From Salarias fasciatus (Eukaryota; Chordata; Actinopteri; Blenniiformes; Blenniidae): a stretch of DNA of 64,000 nt. The translations under genes were made by a program, and so were the position numbers. The notes below the pieces were generated by a model. The model had not been told where the DNA came from, did not search any database, and was given only the letters and a program-made list of their open reading frames with translations. The stretch covers positions 11,151,170 through 11,215,169 of the forward strand of contig NC_043763.1 in the NCBI RefSeq assembly GCF_902148845.1. The letters are read 5' to 3'. Below are positions 43,201-56,264 of this stretch, piece after piece (positions within the stretch are counted from its first letter, which is position 1; every line of letters starts with the position of its first letter).

Positions 43201-45321
43201 CACCTGCACCTCTGGAGCTTTCTCCGGGCTGTCAGGCTCCACCGTGACCCTGATTTCTGGGACCTGTATATTGGGCTGCCGCACAAGTTTGGGCCCCATT
43301 TGAACTGATTGCCTTAACCTGCTGTCACTCCCCTCCATTTCATATGATTCACTCGCCTCCATAGCTTGAAACGACGGCATGCTCTCCTGCCTCAGCCCGT
43401 GATATTTGTAAGCATCTGGCTGTTCAGAGTGAGGCCTGTTTATTGAATTGGTGTGCTGAATAACTGAAATTACATTCCCCAAAGTTTTTCGGCCACACAT
43501 TTCTGAGCTGATTGATATGTCCATGTCACACCTGTCAGTCTGAGACAGTCCTTTTCCTAAAGCCATCATGCCTACCGCAGCTTGTTTTACATCATAATCC
43601 TTGCTTGAATCACACATTTCTTCACAATGTTCGTGACGACCCTCATAGTGACCCGGTAAATCCTCCTCCTCTCGCTTTTCTTTCCGACGCTTACGCGTTG
43701 CCAGCTCCATCGCCTGCCTCTGATGGCTCATGCTTGGCGCCACGGAGGGGTGATTTTCCATTTCCAATCCTGAGGGGGTAACGCCACTCTCGCCCATCTT
43801 TCCGTGGCTGTCGGTGTCTGTGTGGCCATCATGCGCGGATAACTCGAAAGCTGCTTGCCGCCTGAGTCTCCTCATGCCCCCAGTGCTCGTTCTCTCGTCA
43901 AACGAGTGGCTGCCTCTGAGGGCTTGAGGCATCGTCAGACAGACCGCTGAAGATGTTGGCATGGAGTTGCTCCTCATCAGAGGCCCGACGTCGGAGCCAG
44001 CGTCCAGCTGGGGTTCCTTGACCTCTTCCCTCGTGAACGACTTTGTGTTTATTTTTATTGACTCCACGGTGTCTTTTTCCTGGGTGAAAACGCGAGAAAC
44101 GCCTTTTTCTGAGCGATTGCCTGTATATTCAATTGAGTCCGCACTACAAGCCACAAAAGATGTTGTCTGTTTTGGGCTTGGCCGATAACATTTCCCAAAC
44201 ATGATCTCTTGGTAGGACTTTGCGTTTGTGTTGGGAGGACCGGTCTGGTGCTCAGCGCTCTCTGAGCGCGAGAAGTAGCCGGAGTCGGTGCTGCCCTTGC
44301 TCGACTGACTCGGGAGGGACAGATTGTGGTCAGAGTCACTGCTTCTTTTTTCAGACAGCCGGAGTGCGAGCCTCTGTTTGATTGTGCAAGATTGAATTGC
44401 ACGACTGGCCTCGACAGTGGCGGGAGCTGCATTGATTTCTTGGGGTTGGGATGAACCATCCTGAGCTGACATTGACGTGGCTCCCCTTTTCTGAGCAATG
44501 AGATTTAGTACTTTTACAGCCGTGTTATCTGATCCCTCCATTGGAGAGTCCAGCAGCAGCAGCGGGTCATTAAGAGTGTCCTCGTCTGTGTCCGTGCTTT
44601 GCTCAGCATCAGAGTATAACTCTCCTTCCCCTTCAAAGGACCCCTGGTCTGTGTTGGCATTGTAAGAACCTAGTTCTGAGAATGGCACTGTTCCAGCTTT
44701 GACTGAGTGAGCATGGGACTTTCTGTGTTTGTATAAATTACTTTTGGTTTTGAAGGAGAAGCCGCAGGGGATGCAAGGATAGGGCCGTTCTCCTGTGTGT
44801 GAGCGAATATGTTTCTTGAGCACGCTGGGTTTGGCACATGCCCTTCCGCAGTAATCACAAACATACTTCCCTGGCTTCTGTGGTTTCAGGTCCACCTTAC
44901 ATGTCGTCTCTGACAGCTGATCCATTCCTGAATGGGAACCCTGTTGTTGGACTTCCGGTGATTTCCTGTGAGTTGTGGGTCCAGGGGACTGTGCGGAAAC
45001 CTTCTGTCTGCCAACAGAATACGTCTTTGTGGACTGTGGTGGGTATGGAGACACCTCGTAGTCTTGATGGCTTGTGGACTTGGTTTGGGAGTGCTGATCT
45101 TCTAATTGCAGTGATTTCCCTGAGTCAGACATTTCTTTGAAACCACACGTGTCTTTGCTTTGAACTTCTGCTTGTTGGTGCCACCCTTTGCCTTCCAATT
45201 CGACTGACAGACTCCTTCTGGTCTGTACAGACTCCGATGTGCCTTTTTTCTGTGCTGCTGCATTTCTGTCCTGACCCTCAACAGAGTTTTTCACCCCTGC
45301 AGTAGTTTCAAGTGACTCCAT
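37283..45321 (-). CDS. hivep2: HIVEP2 / Schnurri-2 zinc-finger transcription factor
   Basis: Six coding exons: 45321-41503 (one 3.8-kb exon), 40618-40461, 40284-40109, 39293-39195, 39086-38299, 37693-37283. They are in phase throughout and give about 1816 residues against roughly 2450 in human HIVEP2. The start MESLETTAG is the first in-frame ATG after an upstream acceptor. N-terminal ZAS finger pair at about 153-204 ([38 protein letters not shown]); a conserved middle with HIVEP2-specific blocks ([56 protein letters not shown]); [13 protein letters not shown] and [12 protein letters not shown]-terminal ZAS finger pair across exons 3 and 4 ([47 protein letters not shown]); an acidic DEE stretch; SP/RS-rich repeats; [11 protein letters not shown] and a final [18 protein letters not shown]. 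It binds kappaB-like enhancer motifs and works in the nucleus in BMP/Smad and NF-kappaB-linked regulation. It ends shortly after the KAIASL motif, where mammalian proteins continue. The last acceptor is the least certain. Confidence 0.93.
37925..38130. repeat. Dispersed teleost repeat fragment
   Basis: Reads 'ctggacaggtcgccagtcc', 'cattcacacctactggtgat', 'tacagtcaccaattatcc' and 'aacatgcaaactccacacag', the order found in a very common fish interspersed repeat. It lies in the last hivep2 intron. Diverged and truncated. Confidence 0.65.
40840..40865. repeat. A homopolymer
   Basis: A run of about 26 A in the intron between the first and second hivep2 coding exons. Confidence 0.9.
41055..41240. 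repeat. Dispersed teleost repeat fragment
   Basis: Contains 'cagttcaattcctaggtcag' and 'ggcctttctgtgaagatttt', diverged from the common fish repeat with 'gggttcgaatccccaggtc' and 'ggcctttctgtgtggagttt'. It lies in a hivep2 intron. Confidence 0.5.
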
Positions 45322-46976
45322 GAATCCAATGTCACTTCCTTTGAGATCGATTTTCAGGTACAATATCTGTTATGTAACTGGAGTGATATTATCATGCATG
45401 TGGTTTGCAGGGAAGGGTCATCTGAAAGAAATAAGAAACAAGTAAGAGTTAGCCAACTGATGCAATAATATAAACTAAGACCCACATAAAGATGTTCCAG
45501 CAAACCCTGGAATGAATGTCAGGCTGTTCAGTGAAATCTGAGTGTAAATCATTGCTTGGAAGTGAGTGCTATTCAAGGCTGCTTCCCAAAAGTCCTCCAA
45601 ATAAAACCTAAGCATAAAATTTATAATGAGCTCCATCACAGCAGGAATGGAAAAAAAAATGAATCTCTTTATCCCTGTACCTCGTGTCAACTCTGGCAGA
45701 TGCCCCAAATTACCTGAAGCCCTGGTTCGGAGGTATTTATAGTGCATGTCAGTACTGCGATATGTGTGTCATGAATGATCGTACACGTGTATAGATATAT
45801 TTTGACTATGTGTGCGAGTTGAATGAATGGGAGACACATAATAACACATCAGATTTAGCTAATTACTCAACATGATGTGAAGATATTTTTCCTTCTGGAG
45901 CTGAATGTTATGTCCATGTGTTTAATGAAGCCATTGTTTCAGCACAGTATCCATCGAAATGCACGTTATTCTGCAGAGATCACGTCACAATCGGCTTCAT
46001 TCTCCTCATTACAAACAACTGTAAAAGAACAGAGGCAGATGTTGCCTCAGGCTTTAATGGGTTAATTCGAAACATAACCTTATTTTACTGAAAAGTTTCC
46101 ATTTTCAGTGAAAACATGCGATTCACTAACCAGCTAGACAAAATAACCTTTGCATGGCAACAACTAAAGACACATTCTGAGAGTCTACAAGCGTAGTTTT
46201 GACAATAAAACATGGACAATGACGTAAACTGAGCTTTTGAACTTCAATGTGACAATTCAACTGCTGTCAACAGTGTGTGACAGCACAATGACAAGAAAAA
46301 CATTTTGCAGGATGTTTGCACACCATGAAGATAATCTTTCAAGTTGTTTACAAAAAAAAAAAATCTTCAGCTTAAATCTGCACTGTTGTCATATGGTGAC
46401 ATTTTGCCTCTTAAGGAATGAAGTCCTCTCAACCTGTCTGAGTGTCATTCCCTCCACGCCGACTGCTGACTGTACCGTTGGTAAACATGCCAGCGAGAAA
46501 CACTGTCACTCCCATGGTGAGAGCGAACTGGTTTCACCACTACACTTTCCCTTCGTACCGTGGGGATGGGTATCTGAGGGCACGTCATTTCCATCTTCCT
46601 AGTATCAAATGCAGTGTCCTCCCTAACGAGGTTATGTAAGATTATCTGGTTCAAACCCTCTGAGTTCCCCTTAATTAGGACATCCTCCGACTCGCTTTCT
46701 CTCACTCCCTTTTTTTTTTTTTCTTTGTTAGCGCACCACACACTGCTCAGGCATAAACCAGAGGATATGAATCCAAGGTGACTCCTGAGATGCCGAGAGA
46801 TGCTTGAAAGCAGCAGTGTGGATGATAATCTATCTTTTGTGTCCTTTTCGCAAACGCTCACCCCCTCTTTCGGGGTCTTTACGGTTCAGTAGCTCGGCTT
46901 TCATACAGATTTGAGGGCTTCTTCCACAGGAGGATACAGAAAAATAACGCAGGCATATGAAGGATGGTTAGAGGAG

Positions 46977-47021
46977 CAGGAGGAGGAGGAGGAGGAGGAG
47001 GAGGAGGAGGGGGAGGAGGGG
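46977..47021. repeat. (AGG)n / (GAG)n purine microsatellite
   Basis: About 15 AGG units on the plus strand with interruptions, followed by a G-rich stretch. It lies in the presumed hivep2 5' intron. Confidence 0.9.
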
Positions 47022-50000
47022 AGCTCAGATTGGAACGATCCATGTTTCAGCGGGGAGGTTTACGGAGGTAAACTAAGTGGGGTGCCTGGGGGTAAAAAAA
47101 AAAAAAAAAAAAAAAATTCAGAGGCCTGGTAGGGAGCTCCCTTTCAAGGTCGATCTGACCTCATTGCTTAGTTTCCATCCTCTGTGAGTCACAAGAGGAG
47201 GGAAGGGGGAATATGGGTGCAGAGTGACAATGAGATAAGACCCTCAGAAACAATGCATACCTTTGAACTGAGCACGATAGAGAGGCAGCAGAGCCGACAT
47301 ATTCAGAGTCTCATTGACAAGTCTCTCACTAGATTCGGGTTTTTATGTGGAAGAAGGCGCTTCTCCGCAAACGTCTCTCACTCCCTGCAACAAGCATTCA
47401 CCTATATACAACAAAATATATGACACAGCAGCAGCAATGACGTGCAACAACAGGAGGCAGGTGGGCGGCAGTAGGTGGGTTTACGGACAATTGTGGGCTG
47501 ACTGTGGTACAGTATGGAGAAATGACTTTACGGTGGCATTTATGCGAGGAGCTGACACTCGCGAGGCACATCCCTCCGCTGCTCTCCACACATGAGAGAG
47601 GACAATGAGCAAACAAACGCTGGCCATGGAGAGCATCGTTTTGCCGCTGCATTACATCATTAGACGCTAAGTTGGCCATTAAAGGGAACAGGCATGAAGT
47701 CTCACTCTGACAACAACTCCATAAATATCATAAGGAGACGACTGGCTTCAAAAGAAGCTGGATGGTAAATAGCCTGCACGGTGCTCTAACAGCAACATAA
47801 GACATAGCAACAGCTCTCACTGCGATCAGAATGACAGAAAGCTCCCGGTCTGATGGGAGAAAAACCTCGACTCATACGAGCAGCTGACATTCAGATATCA
47901 AACACAATCCTCATACAAACCTGACATTTGAATAGTCCCCCGTCCCATATCGACAGTCACATGTGACATTCCTCATGCTGCATAGTCCGTTTCTCCATTC
48001 TCCTCATGTCAGGGCAACAACAATGCAAGAATTTAGCAAGGTAAAGTCCCATCAGTCATGAAGCTGCTGGCCGACTGGGTGTACATTAGAAGATCTATTG
48101 ATGCGAGCTAGTCACCAGAGAAAATACCCAACCGTGACGTGCGGACCCAGGCACAAAAATAGCAAAGGGGCCCTGGGAGGGATTACACAACAGCCCACGT
48201 TTAAGGACGCTTTTCCTCTCTCTGACTGTGTTTCAGAGCACAGCGGCAGCTGCCTCACTCCACACACAAAGTGGGGAGCCGGCTGTCAGGATCCACACAG
48301 GCACACGTCGTCTTTCCAGTCAACATCATTTCCAGATCAATTTTTTTTTTTACCTGTTTTATGATCTGGATAAGAACATGAATTCACTTCATTCATCCAT
48401 CTATTCACCAGGTATCTGTTTAAAAACGGTGGACAGAGCATCTCAGTGATGGCAGAGGTGGAATTCAAAAGTGACAAGCTCTTTGAAAGCCTAATCACAT
48501 GCTGCAGCAGCTCTGAATGTACATTTCCTACAGCGTGAGCCTATTCAGTGTGTATATTGAGAGGAGCTCAATGAAAGACAGCGTGTGGCTGAGATGCGAG
48601 GCTGCTGCAAAAATTAGACGTGTTCTCTGGATTCTTAGACACCCACAGCCTGTTCAGAGCCAGTTCTTCCCGTCACGACAGGATTTTGCTTTGTGAATGG
48701 AGAGAGTCGTGATGAGGGTGTCATTAACACGGGAAAAGAAAAAAATAAAAACTGGGACAATACAGAAGATTATGTGCAGCTGTGAACCTCATCAGATGTC
48801 TGAGTTAAGCTATTGCAGCCTCTGCATTAAAGCAACAACTTGGGGAAGCTAAATACTTCAGTAAAAGGCAAACAAAGTATAAACCCAAAGATTCAGACTG
48901 CATTTTCATACGTGACATTTAATTCTTAGTTACAAGTAACTTCTTAGCTTCACTAATGTAATGTATATGTTAAATGTGGTACACTCAATATATCTTATCT
49001 TGGATCGGATTATTGCTGAAAAACAGCTCTCCACATTCAACACAAAATATACTTGGATTTTACAGATGAAGATATCCTAGTAACTTTGTACACAATAACA
49101 TTTCTGGGTTTAAAAATAAGACAGTCTAATTTTTATAGTATTCACAAGTCTAGCCTGGGATTGGTTTGGCTCATTTCTCGGTCAGGGATGTTTTGTTGTA
49201 TTTTACACAAAAATAATGGGGTGAAATGACAGCATGGTTGTCAGTATGAACACCGATTATTATGACAAACATGTCAAAATATGGGATGCTCCAACGTTTC
49301 ATCCCAGCAATTTCTTTCCGTTTATAATATATGCATTTTTAAACACGCTGTGAGAAAAATGTCATGCAATGTCTCTCAAAAACGTATGACTTGCCAATGA
49401 TTTTAATTCATATGCAAATCTTTATATTTTGATTGACTTCTTCTATCGGTATCTTAATATGCTATTGGTGAGTTAACCAATACTGGTAAAGAAAACCTTT
49501 CATGCTGTCATTATAGTTTTTTAAACACCATATAAAGTTTAGTATGTAATGTTTTTAATCTATAAGATCCTAAAATTACCCATCATATCACAGAACCTAA
49601 AGAAAGGTAAACAGTCTTGTAATACCACTTTGAACCACAAGATGATGCAGTGAGTCTGAGTGTGTACACTGCAATGACTCATTACTGCCACCCAGTGAAC
49701 AAACATGGCCTTACAAGGAACTTACAAATCTTTAAATAGGAGCAAATATTCACTGACAACTTAAAATAGCTTGCAAGATAATGAGTACTATTTGTTTTAC
49801 ACTAGTATGGCTGCACAGTATATTGTAAATGTATTGTTGTTGTGGTATCAACATATCACAAAAGACTGAGCTGTGATAATTCAGGTTTCCATGCTCTGTG
49901 TATTTGTGTTCTCTAAAGTCATGATGAGTTTTTAAATATGGAAAAAAGGTGCAATTGGTCATCAATAATTCATAAGAAGTGTGCAATTTGGTAATTTTTA

Positions 50001-51244
50001 AAAGTCTATTAAATTGATGACTTTTTTATTTTATTTTATAGCCTCGGTGGCCAAAGGGCAGAGGTCAAAAACACAAAAATCAAAGAAAATTTACCAGGAT
50101 TACCCAAGTCAAAAAACTGGTCATGGTCAGTGGTGCAAATTGTAAAAACACATATGGCATGGAAAAACACAAAAGTAAGCAAAGAAACACGGCCCAGTCA
50201 CGCATGCAAAGTAGTATCAAAAGAAAAAAGCACTTAGTAGAAAAAATAAATTACCATATACTTATTTGTCATGTTAACTTATTGCATATTAACCTGTTAT
50301 CATGCAGCCATAGTCAGTCACTGTTTGTAGTCTTTATTGTAATACAGTTTTCCATAGTAGAGTTTGTTAGTACTCTCATGAGAAAATGAGGTAAAGGTCA
50401 TCTCAGGTCGATGTGAGATGTGCTGCACAGAAGCATTAACTTCAATTTCAATATTGGACCATATTAAGTACAACTACAGAGAGAGAGAGAAATGTTAACT
50501 ATATGAATGAAGATGGATTTTTTGCTCAGAATGAAAATAAAAAGACATTTCTATATTATAAATCATTATTGATATCACAGATGTAGTATGTCAAAAACTG
50601 TTTTTTTTGTTAAAAGTCGTAAGTCATTAAAATCTGTAGCAGCTACATTTAATATTTTTATTTTTCTAGTGATCATGGCCGTTACCTGATGTGTCGACAC
50701 TTTACTGACTCATTAAGAGGCTACTGATGCTGATAATATTGTCTGAACACATTTGTTTCCACCCCAATACATTTTTGATGTATAGAATTTTAATCATTTC
50801 TATCACTTGCTTGGACCTTACACATTTCTCATATAAGTAAACAAGTTAAATGTTATATTTATTGTTTTACTTTATTCACGTTTTTACTTTATTCACATAT
50901 AATCGACTGCTTTTGTTTTGATAGGAACAAAGAATTACTTTGCGTTACTTCTAAGTCACTGTATCTTTTTCTTTTTTTTAAATTATTGTCACAACTTATT
51001 TGGGAACTTGACACAGAGGTGGAAAACAATAATCATTAACTGTTAAATCACTTAGACAAACAATGAATTTTCACACGATCTTAAAGAAAAACTAACCAGG
51101 ATTCTTTTGTGTTGAAAGATTAAATCAGTGACAAAATGCACAACAGAAGGTTAGAATATTAATGGAAATTGTGCATGAAATCAATAGAGATGTATGATTT
51201 GAAAATGATCACTATTTCATCATAATAATGTGACAAGTTTTCTG

Positions 51245-51370
51245 CAGCCATGCGGTGGTGTAGTGATTTCATGTCTCCTGTACGGTCCACTTGAGGCCTT
51301 TTTCTGTGGAGTTTGCATGTTCCTCCAAAGTCTTCCCCGATCACTCCAGAATAAAAGCATCTGATAAAAT
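51245..51370. repeat. Dispersed teleost repeat fragment
   Basis: 'gcggtggtgtagtgatttca', then 'ggcctttttctgtggagttt' and 'gcatgttcctcc' match the order of the common fish repeat with 'gtggtgtagtggttagcac' and 'tggagtttgcatgttctcc'. Confidence 0.6.
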
Positions 51371-53849
51371 GTATCATCTTCCTAAATGGCTTTTCTTTTC
51401 CTCACAATAAAAGCGGTCTTTCTGCTGATCTGAAGCTGATTTATGAGTGCTTTGTGTGAAACTTTGGCCTTTCAACACAATATAATTTACACAACTATAA
51501 ATACTTGGCTGCCTTTGACCATCCTCCTCGGTTTCACCCTGCTGCCTTTGGGTGAGAACAACTGGGGCTCTCTATGAATAGGAGTCCTTGGCTTTGGGGT
51601 TTGCACCAGCTGTGCTCACTGCGGCCGAGACGCACTCGACAGAGGCCCCCTTCTCTTAATGTAAAGCCTGCATGAAGCACAACAAAAGCTTTTAAGCTTA
51701 TGTAACCACTTCCAGCTGAACTTCATCTCTGAGTTCAATATCCATACTTGAGCTTTCTTATTTCCTGTGCAAAAAAAAAACAAAAGCAAAAAAAAACACC
51801 CCCAGTAATTTCACAGTGCGTTTCCGTCTGAAAACAGCAACTGGCCCGTTTGCAGGCCAAGCTGTGAATGCAGTCTGTGTGTTGACAGAGTCCCTCCACA
51901 CAGTATGGAATTGCAGCGAGCTATTATTAGATATCGCCTCTAACAAGCCAAAGATGAAGTTGAAGCTAACTAACTGCACTGCAGCCGAGATCCATTATGC
52001 TGTATTCAGTATCTAGAGGAGCGCTGCTAAAATGGCTGATACTCAATGTGCAGTGAAGGTCAAGTCGCCCGTCTCTATAAATATAATGGTCTGTCCCCCA
52101 GGATGTTCCACACTGCTTGGCATTTCCACTATCTAAAGCTACACCGCAGCCCTGCTGACCAGCTCAAATCTGCCACAAATTTGCATGTGATTGAATGCCA
52201 CACATGCAACTGACTACTAGCGGGCTTCTAATGATATTAAAATAGATGGGAGGGGTGGGGGGAGAGAGTGGGGGAATGTTTATGAATGGAAGGAATGAGG
52301 TTTTCCTCCCTGCTGGCTGTAGTGGCGGACATACAGCTGACTGAGATATCACTTACAGGGGACACTGAGCCCTGCAGGTTGAACAAACAGCTGATACGTC
52401 TGGCCTCATGCTCGGCTTCATTCAGAAAACTCCACCTGCATCACTTCCCCCTTTTCTCCTTTATTTTTTTTTTTTTTTCTTTTTTAAATGATCATCATCC
52501 ACTGGTTTCGTCTATCCGTCTCTCCAACAGCCGTACTTATACCATTACCACAGCGGTACCTGAAAATAATCTGACATGATTGTGTGTTTCCATGGCAACC
52601 AAGCCAACGTCTGTAACAGTTTCCCGGTTCCTGTCTACATATATAATTACTGCCAGTGATTACAGCACCGAGACGGCAGAAATGAGCCGAGAGGAAAAGC
52701 CGGAGCCGTGTCGACCGCATTGTGGTCCAATACTACTGCGTGTGGTCATTCACTGCTTCATTCATTCATTCACACACACTTTTTACACTCTTTCAATTAG
52801 CACCACTGTATTCTACAATAGCTCTTTTCTAATATCGAATAAAGCACCTATTTTCTTTTATGTGTGTAATTGATTTACAAATAAAATTGAGCTGATGTGG
52901 ATAATGGTTGCCAGTGCGTGGGGCAAGTCCCCTATGTGGACAGCAGGAAGATATTGGGGGGTCAGGAGGATGTTTTTTGATTTCTTTCTCATTTTTGTGA
53001 AGAAGTCATTGAAAAACAGCAAAATTTCTTATTAAAACACACATATTTAAAACTCAATATATTTTCAGAGAGAAAGTTGACACAACAAGGTGTTTAATAA
53101 GAAACAATCAATTCATTTTGCACAACTTAATGTAATAATAGAAGTTGATCACTTTAGGTCTCCATTAAATGCTGAAGTTGTGCAACATAAGTGTTCTGAA
53201 ACCTCACCCTGAGAAATTATATTCCTAAAATTGATTTTAATATCTGTTGTGATCACAAGAAGGCAGAATTCTTCTCCTCAACAACTGTATTGTTTTGATT
53301 TTGCACTAAAGCTGATTTTACCTTTTTAATTTGTGCAACAGCCTTAGTAAAAATGATTTTTCTTGTTGTCATTGTTAAGTTTTAATGACAATGACAATTT
53401 TTTCAAACACTAATTCACCTGATTAATTAGATTTTTAACTGAATTAGAAAAATGAACATGGTATTTGTAAAAAAAAAAAAACATGTAAAACTGATTAGTT
53501 AACACAATTAACAACAACTGAATAGATAATCATCAATTAATCAATGGTGAACTGGTCACAAAATCAGTCAGTACCTTGAGGCATTCAGCAGGAAAATGAC
53601 AGTTCATTTAGACAGAGATTTGCTGGTTTTCCCACTTTGAGCCACTTTATGATACACTGGTACAACCTAGATCATTGCAGACATGGGTGAAAACCCTGTG
53701 ACATTCCTGAGTGAGACAATTAATTAATTAGATCAAGATAAGCTCAGATGGCAATAAACCCAATGTTTAATGCACAAATAATAATATAATAACATAATTT
53801 CATCTCACTTCTAAGCTGATTTGCATTTTTTTCCCCCCAAAACAGTGAC

Positions 53850-54520
53850 CGTGGATAGATTAAAAGTGGGGCTGGCCGCCCTGCAGGTGTCCGCACGTGA
53901 TTTGCATCCTCGCCGGGTTCCCGTTTGTTTGTTTATTTGTTTGTTTGTTTGGGAGGGGGGCGATCAGCTGTTGTGCAGGGGACCCGGGCTGGGGATAGCC
54001 TGCCCGCCTGCCTGCCTGCTGAATTTGGGGGGGAAATGCATTGACGTGAAAACCCCCTGCAGACCCCCCATCGGCGCGTCATGGAACATTTGCGGAGCAG
54101 GGACCTCCCCCCTTAAAGGCGTGCGGCGGCGGCGGCGGCGGGCAGACACAACACAGAGACCTGCCCTGCTCCGGACTCTCCATCTCAGGTGACAAATACA
54201 CCTCCATCCCGCTGCGGGTCGGCGGAGGAGAGGAGAGGCTCCGTGGAGCGGCGGGGACGCGCTCCGTGTGCGTGGCGTGCGCGGGGGGACTTACCGTCCG
54301 GGGCACGGGGAGGGGGTCCTCACGGCGACGCGTCGGGGCTGCGGCTCGTCACGGGGTCATCTGTGCACAGCGGGGGTGCAAGGAGATCAATTTTGCATCG
54401 TCAGGGTGCTTTAAAATGTCCCCAGGCGACTCGGGTGTAGTTCCAGCCGTGGGCGGCAGGGGGCGCCAGAGAGCTGCAGATGACTGGGATGATTCAGACG
54501 TGACAGAGATGCACGAGTCA
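53850..54520 (-). promoter_or_regulatory. hivep2: CpG-rich segment, probable hivep2 promoter and first exon
   Basis: In an AT-rich neighbourhood this stretch is markedly GC- and CpG-rich (CGGCGGCGG at 54123-54142, repeated CGCG and GCGG elsewhere). It lies upstream of hivep2 in its reading direction and about 1.7 kb beyond the fuca2 stop, so it is not a fuca2 promoter. hivep2 needs a promoter and a non-coding first exon in this direction. The exact start site and donor are not resolved. Confidence 0.5.
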
Positions 54521-56264
54521 ACCTGATATGATCAGAAACGATTTCACCTTCCTGGGAATCCTGGCATGGGGCTCTACGAGCAGCAGATTAAACATTTCCA
54601 GCTCAAAAATTACTTTGATGGATTAATATGAGTCAATTCAAGTTGAATTAATTATTAGCAATTAACATTCAGGTGAGTATTGCACCTCTTAAATATTGTA
54701 TTCTCTAATAATAATATCACTGATTTAAGAGGACAATTGTGTGAGTCACATCCAGTAAGTATTGAAAACTTTTTTTACTGCCATATTGCCGTATTTGTGA
54801 CCACCTCATCCATCTTCAGGTTGAGCCCAGCTCAGTGACCCTGCAGAGGTCACCAGTCCATCACTGGGGAAACAAGGAGACAGACAACCCCACACACTCT
54901 GAAATAACACCGACGGTTTATCTGGCCTCAAATATATGGTTTTGGCGTGTTGGAGGAAACTGGAGTACCTGAGGAATGAAACGTCACATGCACAGAGAAC
55001 TTGTAAATGGTAATACTGACGAGAACCCACAACTTTCTCACTCTAAGTTATTTTGTACACAGTGTATATATTCCTATAAATTAATACAAGCTTCTTTTTT
55101 AAGATGATCTGTTCAAACACAAGTGCTCAGCATAGTTTTCAAATGGTTTCTACTATTTTTACAACAAGACCCTTCATTAAAAGTAAAGGAAGTTGTGCAT
55201 GTATTTGGGTTGGTAAATCTATTACACGAATATTATCTCTCTTTTATTCATCGTCATTGCCATTCCCAGTTTAAGACATTTTTTCTAAATGCACCTACAA
55301 CTGTGTGTGTTTAGTAAAGAATCCTGTAGATGTAGAAAATTCACCCATCAACAACCCCAACTCAAACCAGGGACATTTCAAATCAATTCAGATATGCTCC
55401 TTTTCCTTACTGAAGATAAAAATGAAATGAAAAGCACAAATGCAAAAGAAGCCATTTCTCCATTTATTTTTCAACATTTTATTCCCGTAAAAAAGGCCAG
55501 AAAAAATGCAATTCATCCTGAGCAGGAGAGCAAAAGCAAGAGACACAATATGAACTAAAACCCGACCACAAAGAGGTGACAGTTCAGTTGTCAGGTGACT
55601 TTAAAAGGATTAAAATTCAAACAAATACCCAGATCGTCCCACCAATCAGCATGCCTGACAAACCTCTGCAGCATTTATTTCCTCTTTGCATCACTTTACT
55701 CTGCTAACCATTTCACCGACACCTGATGAGGCCAATGTGCTCAGAAAACTTCTTTTCTTCCCTTCACAGCTCCTGAAAAGCTGCCAAAGCGTACAAAGAT
55801 GCACAAACATTTAACAAAATCCTTTCAGCAAATCACTGAAACCTCCATCGAAGACTGGTCTCAAAGTCAAGATTTAATCTGGTTTTCCTCACAATCACAG
55901 GCAAAATATAAACTCTTATTTGAACACTGAGGCAAATCAAACATCCTTGAAAGTATAGAAGTGCAAAAATCTGCAATTTCATTCTGAATAAATCGACCAC
56001 AGAGGTCTCAAATGTCACATCCCCTACAGCAAGGTCTCCACAGCGTCTCCTCTCACCTGAGCTCCAACATAAATCCTTCACCAATAAAGCTGCATCGCTG
56101 CACATATATTTGTAAAGATTACTTTGTGCAATCATACTGCAAGTTATCGACTGTGTCCTTGGACTTTTCGTACAGACTCGAGCTGTGTTGTTCATGATTC
56201 AAACATCCGTTGGCGGCTCTGATGGCCGCCCTGTCGTCTGCTCTTCAAAGGCGGCGGCTTTCCT
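54521..56264. other. Intergenic: hivep2 upstream and fuca2 3' UTR
   Basis: No further gene is seen. A dispersed-repeat fragment lies at 54800-55025 and the rest is AT-rich. The fuca2 3' UTR should occupy the part just below 56265. Confidence 0.45.
54800..55025. repeat. Dispersed teleost repeat fragment
   Basis: 'gaggtcaccagtccatcact', 'ttggcgtgttggaggaaact' and 'ggagtacctgaggaa' follow the order of the same fish repeat as at 37925-38130. Diverged. Confidence 0.6.

Larger units (their letters stand above)
45400..53820. other. hivep2: Presumed 5' intron(s) of hivep2, non-coding
   Basis: More than 8 kb without a convincing coding exon separates the first hivep2 coding exon from a CpG-rich segment near 54 kb. 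By analogy with other vertebrate hivep2 genes it should hold non-coding 5' exons and regulatory elements. It contains a (GAG)n run, an A tract at about 47095-47116 and a dispersed repeat at 51245-51370. The stretch 51500-52200 is less AT-rich and less repetitive than its surroundings. Confidence 0.45.

Noticed and set aside
45322-45363. Extension of the first hivep2 coding exon upstream of MESLETTAG
   Set aside because: The upstream in-frame start would be TTG, not ATG, and an acceptor (ataacag) lies just before it, so these bases are taken as 5' UTR.
46911-47132. Open frame rich in glutamate and lysine
   Set aside because: It is produced by the AGG microsatellite and an A homopolymer.
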